A stretch of 62,995 nt of DNA from an uncultured Vibrio sp. (GCF_947488985.1 NZ_CANLBV010000018.1:1-62995); one strand, 5' to 3'; shown: positions 8,697-18,516, counted from the stretch's first letter. Numbers and translations are program-made. Notes: generated by a model from the letters alone, not told the origin.

Positions 8697-9440
8697 GTGA
8701 CAGCCAAGGTATTGCTTAATTGCGACATGGGAGAAAGTTTTGGCAACTGGAAGATGGGTGACGATGAGTCAGTCATGGAATGGGTTGATATGGCGAACAT
8801 CGCTTGTGGGTTTCATGCATCAGATCCGCACGTTATGTCCAAGACCATTAAACTCGCGCAACACTATCACACTCAAATTGGTGCTCACCCGGGTTATCAA
8901 GATCTGGTCGGCTTTGGACGTCGCTCGATACCGCATACGATGGATGAGATCAGTGAATTAGTCTGTTACCAAATTGGGGCCTTGCAAGCGCTTTGTCGTT
9001 ATCACCACACCACCGTTAGCTATGTGAAGCCTCATGGTGCACTTTATAATGATATGATGGCGAATACCGATATTTTTAATGCGATAGCTCAAGCCGTCGC
9101 TGAATTTAACATCCCTCTAATGATCCTCTCTTCTTCAGACAATCAACAGTATTTAGATATCGCGGATGATCATGATTTACCCTTGTTATTTGAAGCCTTT
9201 GCTGACCGAGCGTACTTGAATAACGGGCAGTTGGCCCCACGAATGATGAAAGGCTCGGTTCATGTTAATAAAGATGATATCTATAACCAAGTGATGCAGA
9301 TCATTAACTACGGCTCTGTCACCACCATACAAGGGGAAAGACTGCCGATTGAAGCCGATACCATCTGTGTACATGGTGATAACCCTCACTCTATCGCCTT
9401 AATCAGAAAAATCAGACAAGACCTCAATACATTTAATTAG
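8697..9440 (+). CDS. pxpA: 5-oxoprolinase subunit A (LamB/YcsF family)
   Basis: A 247-aa protein with the YcsF signature near the start (LLNCDMGESFG), MANIACGFHASDP and VKPHGALYNDM, and usual family length. PxpA works with PxpB and PxpC in ATP-dependent cleavage of 5-oxoproline (pyroglutamate) to glutamate. It is the first gene of a pxpA-pxpB-pxpC order. The start is GTG at 8697, supported by AAAGGA 10 nt upstream; no better ATG exists. Because pxpC carries an amber codon, the complex may not be assembled in this strain. Confidence 0.92.
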   Translation: MTAKVLLNCDMGESFGNWKMGDDESVMEWVDMANIACGFHASDPHVMSKTIKLAQHYHTQIGAHPGYQDLVGFGRRSIPHTMDEISELVCYQIGALQALCRYHHTTVSYVKPHGALYNDMMANTDIFNAIAQAVAEFNIPLMILSSSDNQQYLDIADDHDLPLLFEAFADRAYLNNGQLAPRMMKGSVHVNKDDIYNQVMQIINYGSVTTIQGERLPIEADTICVHGDNPHSIALIRKIRQDLNTFN

Positions 9441-9557
9441 CATGCTGCGTGAACTCATCACCTGACAAATCATCAATGAATAAAAAGAACACTTTGGAAT
9501 AAAACTAGATTCGATAGTTAGGGCGCTGATTATCGAGAAGAGCAGTATGGAAACGAA

Positions 9558-10307
9558 ATGATGACGAATCCGATTGAATTTAATATCGTGCCGGTCGCTG
9601 AGTGCAGCGTTTTAGTCACGCTATCGATAAAATCAAAGCAACAATCTAGCACTCAGTACGCGCAATATATGGCTCACTTTTCCGATACGATTCGCCAAAA
9701 ATTTGCGTCGGTGCTGATGAACGTCACACCGTCTTATCACACTATATTAGTCGACTATCTCCCTTATTGCATTTCAGAAAACCAATTTATCGAGCAACTT
9801 AATGTCTTGTTAAGTCAAGCGGTCTCCTCATTTTCGAGTACGAATAAGGCAATCAATATTATTGATCTACCCGCCTATTATTCAACAGAAACCACGCTCG
9901 ATTTAGCACGATATCAAGACAAAGGCTTGTCGTTAGACGATATCATTCATTATCACACCTCACAGACCTACACTGTGAGTGCAATAGGGTTTATTCCGGG
10001 TTTTGCCTTTATGTCTGATGTGGTCGATGAGCTGGCTTTACCTCGCCAATTAACTCCCCGCTTAAGTGTTCCGAAAGGCAGTATCGCTATCGCAGATTTG
10101 AAAACAGCGGTGTACCCCTCAGAATCACCGGGCGGCTGGAATATTATTGGTAACTGCCCACTGACGCTATTTGATCATAGCCTATTGAACAACAGCGACA
10201 TCGCGCAGTGCTCGCTGTCTTTACTCAACGTTGGTGACTCAGTACGTTTCTCGGCAATATCAAAACAAGAATTTGTGGCGCTTGGTGGAGGGATTGTAAA
10301 TGATTAA
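9558..10307 (+). CDS. pxpB: 5-oxoprolinase subunit B (KipI family)
   Basis: A 249-aa protein whose C-terminal half carries the cyclophilin-like KipI signature: IGFIPGFAFMSD, the PR...VPKGSIAIAD stretch and YPSESPGGWNIIGNCPLTLFD. It pairs with PxpC to form the 5-oxoproline-activating part of the 5-oxoprolinase. The ATG has GGAA about 7 nt upstream. The 117-bp gap from pxpA is longer than usual for this operon. The 3' end overlaps the pxpC start by 8 bp, indicating translational coupling. Confidence 0.9.
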   Translation: MMTNPIEFNIVPVAECSVLVTLSIKSKQQSSTQYAQYMAHFSDTIRQKFASVLMNVTPSYHTILVDYLPYCISENQFIEQLNVLLSQAVSSFSSTNKAINIIDLPAYYSTETTLDLARYQDKGLSLDDIIHYHTSQTYTVSAIGFIPGFAFMSDVVDELALPRQLTPRLSVPKGSIAIADLKTAVYPSESPGGWNIIGNCPLTLFDHSLLNNSDIAQCSLSLLNVGDSVRFSAISKQEFVALGGGIVND

Positions 10308-11250
10308 ATCCATCTATCAATCGACACTGACCATCATTAAGCCCGATCCATAGAGCCTGATTCAGGATTTCGGACGATTTGGGGTTGCGCATCTAGGATT
10401 GACGCAAGGTGGTCCGATTGACGATGACTCTTACCGTTGGGCAAATCATCTATTTGGCAACCCTGTTAACCAAGCTGCGTTAGAAATCACTCTTGGTCAA
10501 TGTCGGTTAAAAGTCGACTCAGACTGTGAAATGGCGTTATGTGGTGGTGATTTACAAGCCAAACTTGATGATAAACCACTGGATAATTGGAGTACATTCC
10601 AAGCATTTAGAGGACAGGTTCTTTCATTTGGCTTACCCAAGAATGGATTAAGAGCATATTTAGCGATCAAGGGCGGCTTCAATGTTCCAGTAATGCTTGA
10701 TAGCTGCTCAACCGTAACACGAGAAAAAATTGGGGAGTTAACACAAGATGGGGAGCCATGCCAACCAGGACAACAAATTGGTTTTACCCAGCATGCTCTT
10801 TCTCACCCCTTTAAAGCGCTCGGTGTCGCTTATCGATTCAAACCCGATTTCAATTTGCCATTGAACTTAAGGGTTATTGAAGGATATCAAAACGAACAGT
10901 TCTCTGAATCAGCAAAACAGACTCTCTATAGCGCACAATTCAGTGTTAGCCAACACTCCAACCGAATGGGTTATCGGCTCACTGGCGACGCGGTTGCCTC
11001 GCCGAACATCACCTTATTGTCGGAAGGCATTGCCCTTGGTGCGATTCAAATCCCCCAAGATGGACAGCCAATTGTGCTGCTCAACGACAGACAGACCATT
11101 GGTGGGTATCCGAAGATTGGATGCGTCGCTAGGATTGATTTACCCCGTTTAGCACAAGCAAAACCCGGTCATCAGATATCATTTAGTAAAGGGGATCGTC
11201 TAGGTTTGCAGGCAGTTTGGTGCCAATGGGCTCGGTTTTTCGGCTATTAG
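10300..11250 (+). pseudogene. pxpC: 5-oxoprolinase subunit C (biotin-carboxylase-like) with in-frame amber codon
   Basis: The natural start is ATG 10300, overlapping the pxpB stop. Reading from it gives MIKSIYQSTLTIIKPDP, then TAG at 10351-10353, then SLIQDFGRFGVAHLGLTQGG in the same frame. That last stretch is the conserved N-terminal motif of the family, so one amber codon interrupts an otherwise intact 316-residue frame. Functional relatives usually have a hydrophobic residue here, and a single T-to-A change (TTG to TAG) would explain it. The rest is intact to 11250, including LRVIEGYQNEQF and NRMGYRLTGD. A TTG at 10399 could reinitiate but would lose the motif. Call: recent nonsense mutant, readthrough substrate or sequence error. 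Confidence 0.85.
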
Positions 11251-11332
11251 TTTTTGCTATGTCGCTAAAAGTATTTAGCCTAGAAGATGAGTTTGGATGA
11301 TTTTCGCTATCTAAACTGGTATTTGAATGAAG

Positions 11333-11362
11333 ATTCGGCTTACCTATCACGGTAAGCCGAAT
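11333..11362. terminator. Stem-loop between pxpC and the FAD oxidoreductase gene
   Basis: A perfect 12-bp stem (ATTCGGCTTACC with GGTAAGCCGAAT, 6-nt loop) lies between two convergent genes. Neither side has a strong T-run, so it may be a weak or Rho-assisted terminator, or an mRNA 3' stabiliser. Confidence 0.5.
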
Positions 11363-11397
11363 TGAAGGAGTGCAGCGTAGTCGATCATGACTGACGA

Positions 11398-12852
11398 TTA
11401 AGAGTGCTCTTGCCCTGAAACTTTAGCAAGTGAGTCTGGATATCCACGCTCTTGGGTTAACCCTATCGCTCGGTCTTCAATTTCGCGTAGGTTAAGTGAC
11501 ATTGTCACGGTGTGGCTATCTTCAATTGATACCGAGTCTGATGTGTCAAACCAGTGCTGGGCAATCTTTTGTGCCGCCTCAAACGTTGAAGATGCTTTTA
11601 CCACCTCAAGTCGCGCGTAGCGATCACCGCAAAATGAAACATCAGCCGCTCTCAAGCTAGGATCCGTCCCTGGGATCTGCTGTGCGCCAAACAGAGGCTT
11701 GCCGCCAACCACTGCAGAGCCAAAGCTTGGGATAAACTGAGACATATGAGTGATTGCAGCGCGAGTTCTGAGATCAAGCTGCGCTTCACTCCAGCCAGAC
11801 ACAATTTTCTTGAGTAACTTGGACGGCAATTGAGGTTGTGAGGAATCGGTGGAAGACGATACCAGCCCCCCTTCAAACAGAGTGATGCCTTCTGTCATAC
11901 CATGCAACTGAAACACACCATCGGCATAAGGCGTCAGTTGTGCCATACCTTGCGGTGTGCCTCTTGGGCCATGAAAGATCACCTCAGGCCACTCTTCCTG
12001 ACACGCTTGCGAATATGCCCATTCGGTCACATAAGCGGCTTTGAATTCCACCAGCCTTTGCTGCTTAGAGCCAACAAAGTCATCCACGATGCCCGTTTCA
12101 AAGCCACTGGCATTAATCAGATAGTCAGCCTTAAGATGACGACTTTGATTTTCACTGTCGGTATAGGTTAACGACCAACCTTGATCTGTCGACTGTGCTG
12201 ATTGTAATCGACTGTTCGTCAACACCGTACAGTTTGGTTGCTTACCTAAAGACAATTGAGCCGTCGCAGATAATCGGAATACGCTCCAGCCATACTCTTG
12301 AACCACCACAACGGGGAACTTAAGTGTGTCTAAATCTGTATGCTTGGCAAAAGGAATGCACCAATCATCAAGCGATGTCGGATTCAGAGGTTGCGTTCTT
12401 TTAGCAAGAGCCAGCAAGTCTTGTTGGCTATATAGCTTGTAATATTGTTGCGGATCGCCCAAGACTTGGTTACTCGCATCTTGTTTAACAAGCTCTGCGT
12501 AACTGTTTTGGATCACCTTAAGTCGAGGAAGCAACGCCAAAGGATCTCCACCATCACTATGCGGAACAGCAATGATGGTCGGACGAATATTGATCGTGTG
12601 AGGAAATAAGCGGACGGTATCAATAGATTGTGTAAGCAACTTAACGCACTGCTCCACCGAAATATCTCGATACAAATTGCCGCCTGCGTGCAAGTGACAA
12701 ATAGGTGGGCCATTAACCAAACTCGGCCCTTTTTCCAGAATAGTGACCTTAAAACCTAACTCGCTAAAATGAATAGCACTTGTGGTTCCAGCAATACCAC
12801 CACCAACAATGGCAATAGAAGGTTGATTTGTATCCATTTTGTTGTAGTTCAT
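11398..12852 (-). CDS. FAD-dependent oxidoreductase (DAO-like)
   Basis: A 484-aa protein with an N-terminal dinucleotide-binding motif (SIAIVGGGIAGTTSAIHFSEL), the following ILEKG acidic end and a C-terminal FAD motif region (VSFCGDRYARLEVVKASSTF). The fold suggests a D-amino-acid-oxidase or glycine-oxidase type flavoprotein. The substrate cannot be read from sequence. A longer frame to 12999 exists, but its first 49 residues are not family-like and contain no signal. The ATG at 12852 (MNYNKMDTNQP) or 12837 puts the FAD motif at the expected N-terminal position. No SD is strong at either, so the start is uncertain by 5 codons. Confidence 0.7.
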   Translation of the reverse strand: MNYNKMDTNQPSIAIVGGGIAGTTSAIHFSELGFKVTILEKGPSLVNGPPICHLHAGGNLYRDISVEQCVKLLTQSIDTVRLFPHTINIRPTIIAVPHSDGGDPLALLPRLKVIQNSYAELVKQDASNQVLGDPQQYYKLYSQQDLLALAKRTQPLNPTSLDDWCIPFAKHTDLDTLKFPVVVVQEYGWSVFRLSATAQLSLGKQPNCTVLTNSRLQSAQSTDQGWSLTYTDSENQSRHLKADYLINASGFETGIVDDFVGSKQQRLVEFKAAYVTEWAYSQACQEEWPEVIFHGPRGTPQGMAQLTPYADGVFQLHGMTEGITLFEGGLVSSSTDSSQPQLPSKLLKKIVSGWSEAQLDLRTRAAITHMSQFIPSFGSAVVGGKPLFGAQQIPGTDPSLRAADVSFCGDRYARLEVVKASSTFEAAQKIAQHWFDTSDSVSIEDSHTVTMSLNLREIEDRAIGLTQERGYPDSLAKVSGQEHS

Positions 12853-13323
12853 CACTTTATAAAGAATAAGATTAACTGCCACCATTCTACTTTTGTTCGG
12901 TGACGAATTAAAACACATTTTTATCAAGGTCTTAGCCGAACGGTCATTAATATGTATGTAAAAAACATAAATAATCTCTTGACTCAATAACTCCAGCAAG
13001 AATTTTAACGGTTATTCTAACCGCCAAATTTGCCCTAGGTGACGCCACACAAAGGCTGCCTTAACACCCGTAAAACACCGACGCCAACTTATCCCTAAAG
13101 TTATCCACCGATTTTGTGGATAACTGTTGATAACGTTATGATGAAGTTGCGCAAACCCTTTGTTTACAGGGACTAACCGCCATTCATTAAGTCGGCATTA
13201 TTGAACAATTGATTTTGAAAAATGCTAAAAATAGCGAAAATTAAGGTGGAATATGTCTTGTTTATACTAAGGGCTGTTAAGCTTTCTCGGTTAAATAAAA
13301 TCGATTTTCTCAACATATGAAGA
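12853..13323. other. 470-bp gene-free region with a cluster of DnaA-box-like sites
   Basis: No gene is visible. At 13089-13133 four 9-mers related to the DnaA box TTATCCACA lie within 45 bp: TTATCCCTA (13089, plus), TTATCCACC (13101, plus), TGTGGATAA (13115, an exact box on the minus strand) and TGTTGATAA (13125, minus, one mismatch). The inner two face each other across a 5-bp spacer. The region is upstream of the FAD oxidoreductase gene and downstream of the ABC permease gene. Confidence 0.5.
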
Positions 13324-15762
13324 TTATCCGAAATCTTTGTTCATTGGTGCTAATAGACGCTTAATCAAGCTATTGACCACAGCGGCTAGCGTGATAAACG
13401 TCAGTACTGGCAATGCGACCCAAAGCATAGGGTGCAGTGAAGGTTCCAGTTCGAAGCCAAACTTCATTACGCTTGCGACACTCAGCTCTGAGCCCAACGC
13501 TGCAATAGAGCCAGCCACTAACGCCATCAAGCCGTATTCACACCAGATGGTGTTAAGAATTCGCTTCTTGCTCGCGCCTAATGTGCGGTACAAACGTATC
13601 TCTTGTTGTCTTTGGGATAAGCTTAGTCTCAGCAGTGTAAAGATAAGCAATAGCCCTGCCACCACACCCAAAGCGGCGAGTACAGTTATCGACCAAACGA
13701 TCTGCTTGAGCAATTCTTGGATCTTATTGCCCATCTTACGAATATCCATGAGGCTCACCGTCGGGTGATTTCGAGACAGTTCGTTGAGCATTTGATCGTG
13801 CTGCTGCTCCAATTTAAAGCTCACTAACCAAGTCGATGGGATAGAACTCAATACATCGGGAGTAAAAATGAAGTAAAAGTTTGGCTTCATCTCACGCCAC
13901 TCGACTTTTCGAATGCTATTCACCTTAGCTGTGACATTCTGGCTGTTAATGGTAAACGCAAGCGCATCACCAATTTTCAAGGCAAGCTGCTCAGCGACAT
14001 CAGACTCTACCGACACCCCCTGCTCTTGTGTCCAACTGCCTTGTAACACTTCATTGTACTCAGGCAGGTTATCACCCCAAGTGAAGTTGATCTCGCGGCT
14101 TAGCGCGTCTGTTTCCCCTGAGGTATTGCTGTACTCCGACGCTTCAACACCATTAATGGTCGTCAGTCTTCCTCGGATAATTGGAAACGCTTGGGTGCGC
14201 TCTACATCATTTGCGTCAATGGTCGCGAGATAACTGTCTTTCTCATAACTTGCAATATTAAGCGCAAATGCATTAGGGGCGTTCTCAGGCAAGGTCTGTT
14301 GCCAATCTGACAATAAATCGCTTCTAACCAACCAAATGATAGACAACAACATCAGTGAAAGGGCCAAAGAGCCAAATTGAATACCTGTTGCAAATGGCGT
14401 GCGATTGATTCGACTCAATGCCAAGCGCATAGAGGTCGAAGTCGGCAACTTGCCAACCAAGCGCAGAACAAGCGTACTGACAATCGCAAGCACTAAAAAT
14501 AGGCACGCAATACCAGCAAGAACGATCCATACCAACAGGTTACCGCCGTACATCAACATCATTGGAATGATCGGCACCAGCAACAACAGGTACTTCTTGT
14601 AGCTTTCATTAGACTGATAGCTTGATTGAATAACACTGATGGCCGAGGTGTTGACCAAACCAATCAGCGGAATACCTAATGCCGGTACGCCAATGAGGAT
14701 ACTTGATAAAATCGCCAAAATCGCAGGTTCAACGCCATAACTTGGAAGTGGTGATGGCAACAGGTCCCCCAATGGTATGCGAAGCAAAAATTCTAAACCA
14801 ATACCAATAGTGATCCCTAGCACACCCCCAATAACAACCAGCAATAACACCTGTACCGATAGCCATTTAATGATCCACGGCTTGCTTGCACCCAAACTCT
14901 TCAGCATCGCGATGGTTTTACGGCGACTTGCAACATAGTGCTGGCAAGTGAGCACTAAAGTGGTCGCGGCCATGATCACCACAATAGCAACAGTTAACGA
15001 AAGGTACTGGGTCGTGCTTTCAAACATGTCGTTGGTGCGACTACCGGAATCTTGCGTGCGCCAGCGGTCGCTCGGCGTCAATTCAATAATGTCTTGTGCG
15101 GCTTTGAGTTTGGCCTCATCACCGTTCAAAAACAGTCTAAAGCTGACACGACTGCCCGGTTGAATCGCCCCTGTGGCATCGATATCACTTCTGTGAATCA
15201 GTACTGCTGGCATTTGTTGGAATGGGTTAAAGCTTAAACCAGGTTCTTGTGTGATTCGCCCAGTTATCGCTAAATCAGCATCGCCAATAGTGACATTGTC
15301 ACCAATTTCAACCTCTAACTGTGCGAATATACGCTCGTCTAACCAAAGTTCACCCGGCTCAACATGATGGCTGGACGCTTTATCGACACCCTCTAAGATC
15401 ATTTCGCCGCGCAGTGGATAGTTGCTTTCAACCGCTTTAACCGTCACTAACTGCATTGAGTTATCACTGAATGCCATGGTTGAAAAGCGAGTTAACTGCG
15501 AGCTTTCTAGTTGCTCAGCTTGGGTGAGATCGAGTAATGGTTGTGGGATTGGGTTAGCGGAAATAAACACACTATCGGCAGTGAGCGCATCTTTACCCTG
15601 CTTAACGATCACCTGCTCCATGCGCTCGGCCAATGCCGACAATGCAAACACACAAGCAATGATCAGGGTTAATGCAATAGAAACCGGCCATAGCTGACCG
15701 TGTCGAATCTCTTCGATACTCCATGAGAATAAGCGTTTATTCAGTCCGTTTGATGAGTTCAA
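13324..15762 (-). CDS. ybbP: ABC transporter permease, YbbP/FtsX family
   Basis: An 812-aa membrane protein with an N-terminal membrane helix, a large periplasmic domain (about 45-240), an FtsX core of three helices (about 255-370, with the conserved MLKSLGAS coupling helix), a middle hydrophobic pair, a second periplasmic domain (about 470-690) and a second FtsX core (RLYRTLGASKKRI). This doubled FtsX layout is that of E. coli YbbP, predicted to export or extract lipid or lipoprotein-like cargo. It lies 1 bp after the ATPase gene and is surely co-translated with it. Its position opposite tesA matches enterobacteria. Confidence 0.87.
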   Translation of the reverse strand: MNSSNGLNKRLFSWSIEEIRHGQLWPVSIALTLIIACVFALSALAERMEQVIVKQGKDALTADSVFISANPIPQPLLDLTQAEQLESSQLTRFSTMAFSDNSMQLVTVKAVESNYPLRGEMILEGVDKASSHHVEPGELWLDERIFAQLEVEIGDNVTIGDADLAITGRITQEPGLSFNPFQQMPAVLIHRSDIDATGAIQPGSRVSFRLFLNGDEAKLKAAQDIIELTPSDRWRTQDSGSRTNDMFESTTQYLSLTVAIVVIMAATTLVLTCQHYVASRRKTIAMLKSLGASKPWIIKWLSVQVLLLVVIGGVLGITIGIGLEFLLRIPLGDLLPSPLPSYGVEPAILAILSSILIGVPALGIPLIGLVNTSAISVIQSSYQSNESYKKYLLLLVPIIPMMLMYGGNLLVWIVLAGIACLFLVLAIVSTLVLRLVGKLPTSTSMRLALSRINRTPFATGIQFGSLALSLMLLSIIWLVRSDLLSDWQQTLPENAPNAFALNIASYEKDSYLATIDANDVERTQAFPIIRGRLTTINGVEASEYSNTSGETDALSREINFTWGDNLPEYNEVLQGSWTQEQGVSVESDVAEQLALKIGDALAFTINSQNVTAKVNSIRKVEWREMKPNFYFIFTPDVLSSIPSTWLVSFKLEQQHDQMLNELSRNHPTVSLMDIRKMGNKIQELLKQIVWSITVLAALGVVAGLLLIFTLLRLSLSQRQQEIRLYRTLGASKKRILNTIWCEYGLMALVAGSIAALGSELSVASVMKFGFELEPSLHPMLWVALPVLTFITLAAVVNSLIKRLLAPMNKDFG

Positions 15763-15763
15763 T

Positions 15764-16438
15764 TTAGACTTCCTCTATCTGACCGAGATGCATTTTCAGT
15801 GTTCTTTGGCAGCGCTGTGCGAGCTTAGGATCGTGTGTCACCAAAACCAGAGTTGTACCGTGTGATGAGTTCAATTCAAACAACAGTTCAACAATTTTTG
15901 CAGCAGTTTGCTGGTCTAAGTTGCCTGTTGGCTCATCGGCAAACAGGATTTTTGGCTTGATCATAAAGGCGCGCGCTAAAGCGACCCTTTGTTGCTCACC
16001 GCCGGATAGCTGAGATGGCAGGTGATCCAATCTATCTTTTAGGCCAACCGACTCCAGCAAAGCAGTGGCGCGTTCGATGTCTTCGTCTTCCCCTTTAAGC
16101 AAGCAAGGCAGCGTGACATTTTGCAACGCAGAAAGGCTTGGGATCAGTAAGAAACTTTGAAAAACAAACCCGACCGATTCACTGCGGATTTTAGCTCTTG
16201 CCTCGTCATCAAGCTGTGAAAGAGGCTGCCCCAATAGACTGATTTCGCCTTTACTTGGCACATCGAGCCCGGCAAGTAGCGTCATTAAGGTCGATTTGCC
16301 CGCACCCGATGTACCAACAATCGCGACTGTTTCACCTTCACGAATATCGATATCAACATGCTCTAGGATTGTTAAATGTTCTTGATTAGTAGACACTGTC
16401 TTAGAAACAGCTTCTGCTTTAATGATGGATGTATGCAT
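15764..16438 (-). CDS. ybbA: ABC transporter ATP-binding protein, YbbA (LolD-like)
   Basis: A 224-aa ATPase with Walker A GTSGAGKST, Q-loop FVFQSFLL, signature LSGGEQQRVALARA, Walker B ILFADEPTGNLD and switch His in LVTHD. It powers the YbbP permease encoded 1 bp downstream. Its start region overlaps that of tesA on the opposite strand, so the two genes share a very compact divergent promoter. An AAGGAAA sits about 12 nt before the ATG. Confidence 0.9.
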   Translation of the reverse strand: MHTSIIKAEAVSKTVSTNQEHLTILEHVDIDIREGETVAIVGTSGAGKSTLMTLLAGLDVPSKGEISLLGQPLSQLDDEARAKIRSESVGFVFQSFLLIPSLSALQNVTLPCLLKGEDEDIERATALLESVGLKDRLDHLPSQLSGGEQQRVALARAFMIKPKILFADEPTGNLDQQTAAKIVELLFELNSSHGTTLVLVTHDPKLAQRCQRTLKMHLGQIEEV

Positions 16439-17054
16439 GACTCGACTAATTTCCTTTTTATTCTTTATTTTATTTTCAACGGCTTCTTTGGCCCAAACGC
16501 CAGCTCAAAGCTCTACATTACTGGTCCTTGGCGACAGCCTAAGTGCGGGTTACAACATGGACATCAAACAAAGCTGGCCAAGTTTACTGCCCGACGCACT
16601 CGCTAAGCACAATAAATCGGTTACCGTGGTTAACGGAAGTATTTCTGGTGACACAACAGGTAATGGTTTAGCTCGCCTACCGCAACTACTCGAAGAGCAT
16701 GCACCAGACACCGTGCTTATTGAACTCGGGGCCAATGACGGACTTCGCGGTTTCCCACCTAAGTTAATGTCCGCAAATTTAGATAAAATCATCAAGCAAA
16801 TAAAAGCGGCGGGTGCCAAACCTGTCATAATGCAGATTAAAATCCCGCCGAATTACGGTAAGCGTTACAACCAACAGTTTGAATACGTTTTTGCCGCTCT
16901 CGCTGATCAACAAAATGTACCGCTTGTGCCATTTTTCCTTGAGCATATCATTCTTAAGCCTGAGTGGATGATGAACGATGGATTGCACCCCAAACCAGAA
17001 GCTCAACCTTGGATTGCTGAATTTGTCGCCGAGGAATTATATCAGTATCTTTAG
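16437..17054 (+). CDS. tesA: Multifunctional acyl-CoA thioesterase I / lysophospholipase L1
   Basis: A periplasmic SGNH hydrolase of 205 aa. It has a signal peptide (MTRLISFLFFILFSTASLAQ), block I LVLGDSLSAGYNM with the nucleophile Ser, block III GANDGLRG and block V DGLHPKP with the Asp/His pair. TesA hydrolyses acyl-CoA, lysophospholipids and small esters. The ATG at 16437 begins a standard signal peptide; ATG 16422 adds only MMDVC and is less likely. It is divergent from ybbA with overlapping 5' ends, as in E. coli. Confidence 0.93.
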   Translation: MTRLISFLFFILFSTASLAQTPAQSSTLLVLGDSLSAGYNMDIKQSWPSLLPDALAKHNKSVTVVNGSISGDTTGNGLARLPQLLEEHAPDTVLIELGANDGLRGFPPKLMSANLDKIIKQIKAAGAKPVIMQIKIPPNYGKRYNQQFEYVFAALADQQNVPLVPFFLEHIILKPEWMMNDGLHPKPEAQPWIAEFVAEELYQYL

Positions 17055-17135
17055 GTTTTAACGGTCTAGCTCAATAAATTTTACACAGCTTTACGTTAGC
17101 CTAAATGCATATCATCGATAAATGTAAGGTTATTT

Positions 17136-18335
17136 ATGCTGCTCGAACCTGTTATTAAGGGTGTGGTTGCCAAAAGCGCACACCCTATTGGCTGCCAAGA
17201 AGCCGTAAAGCAACAAATTCAGTACGTTAAGAGTGCGCCGCAAATCAAAGATGGCCCTAAACGAGTATTGATCATCGGCGCATCCTCTGGCTTTGGCCTC
17301 GCGGCTCGCATCGCCCTCACCTTTGGCGGAGCAAAAGCTGACACCATTGGCGTCTCATTCGAGCGCGGTCCCAACGAAAAATCCCTTGGTAGTGCCGGTT
17401 GGTACAACAACATTTACTTCAAACAAGAAGCAGAGCGAGAGCAACGTACCGCCATCAACATCGTTGGCGACGCCTTTTCATCGCATACACGTGAACAAGT
17501 GATCGAAGCCATTGAAACCTTCTTCGAAGGCGAGGTGGATCTCGTTATCTATAGCTTAGCGACAGGCGTACGACCTAAACCGGATTCCGACGAGTTTTGG
17601 CGTTCAGCCATTAAGCCAATCGGCGCAAGCGTGACTGGCGCGACAATTTCTCTAGAACACGATCGCTGGGTAACGAATACGCTTGATGCTGCCACGCAAG
17701 ATGAAGCCGAAAGCACACTTAAAGTGATGGGCGGTGAAGATTGGGAAAACTGGATTGATGAACTGATTAACGCAGAATCGATCGCTCAAGGCTGTAAGAC
17801 GATTGCGTTCTCTTATATCGGCCCGGAAAGCACGCACCCTATCTACCTTGATGGAACGCTGGGACGCGCCAAAATCGACCTTCATCAAACCAGCCATGCG
17901 CTTAATCTTGAACTAGCCAACTTTGGTGGCAGTGCCTACGCGACTGTCTGCAAAGCGCTAGTCACCAAAGCCAGTGTGTTCATTCCGGGATTAAGCCCTT
18001 ACCTACTTGCTTTGTATAAAGTGATGAAAGAGAAAGAGACCCACGAAGGTTGTATTCAACAGATGCAGCGCTTGTTTAGCGGCAAATTATACGGCCAAGA
18101 AAAGGTACCATTGGATGGAGAGCGCTTAATTCGTATGGATGATTGGGAGCTTGAGCCTGAAACTCAAAAACAGGTATCTGAGATTCTCAAAAAAATGGAT
18201 GAAAGCAACTTCCAAACATTAGGTGACTATCAAGGGTTCAAAGAAGAGTTTTTGCAGTTGAATGGCTTTGCTCAGCAAACCGTTGACTATAGCCATAAAC
18301 TCAACCCCTCTGAGTTTATAGAGTTAAAGCCTTAA
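17136..18335 (+). CDS. fabV: NADH-dependent trans-2-enoyl-ACP/CoA reductase
   Basis: A 399-aa enlarged short-chain reductase, the expected FabV size. The N-terminal sequence has the HPIGC motif and the NAD-binding GASSGFGLAARIA. The catalytic Y-x8-K motif is present as PIYLDGTLGRAKIDL. FabV performs the last reduction of the fatty-acid elongation cycle and is known from Vibrio for triclosan resistance. It is monocistronic, with a good terminator after it. Some vibrios carry two FabV copies; which one this is cannot be told. Confidence 0.95.
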   Translation: MLLEPVIKGVVAKSAHPIGCQEAVKQQIQYVKSAPQIKDGPKRVLIIGASSGFGLAARIALTFGGAKADTIGVSFERGPNEKSLGSAGWYNNIYFKQEAEREQRTAINIVGDAFSSHTREQVIEAIETFFEGEVDLVIYSLATGVRPKPDSDEFWRSAIKPIGASVTGATISLEHDRWVTNTLDAATQDEAESTLKVMGGEDWENWIDELINAESIAQGCKTIAFSYIGPESTHPIYLDGTLGRAKIDLHQTSHALNLELANFGGSAYATVCKALVTKASVFIPGLSPYLLALYKVMKEKETHEGCIQQMQRLFSGKLYGQEKVPLDGERLIRMDDWELEPETQKQVSEILKKMDESNFQTLGDYQGFKEEFLQLNGFAQQTVDYSHKLNPSEFIELKP

Positions 18336-18380
18336 TCTTAAGGCGACACGATCTCAATACTGAGACAACAACGTATATAA

Positions 18381-18413
18381 AAGAACCTCTGACTCATTAC
18401 AGAGGTTTTTTTA
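18381..18413 (+). terminator. Terminator of fabV
   Basis: AACCTCTG (18384-18391) pairs with CAGAGGTT (18400-18407), followed by seven T. Confidence 0.88.
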
Positions 18414-18516
18414 TACATCCTTTCTATACTTAACTTACTCATTATTGCCACTTTTGAATTCATCATAATTAACACAGGACGTGTTGATGCTTACTGCATG
18501 ATTGACTCGGAGTCAT

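Noticed and set aside
13337..13768. 143-codon plus-strand frame opposite the YbbP gene
   Set aside because: Antisense shadow of a well-supported gene with full FtsX motifs on the minus strand.
18503..18515. Palindrome TGACTCGGAGTCA overlapping the SD of the GAF-EAL gene, with short upstream frames
   Set aside because: The loop is only one base, so it cannot form an RNA hairpin that hides the SD; as a DNA site it is too short to call from sequence alone.
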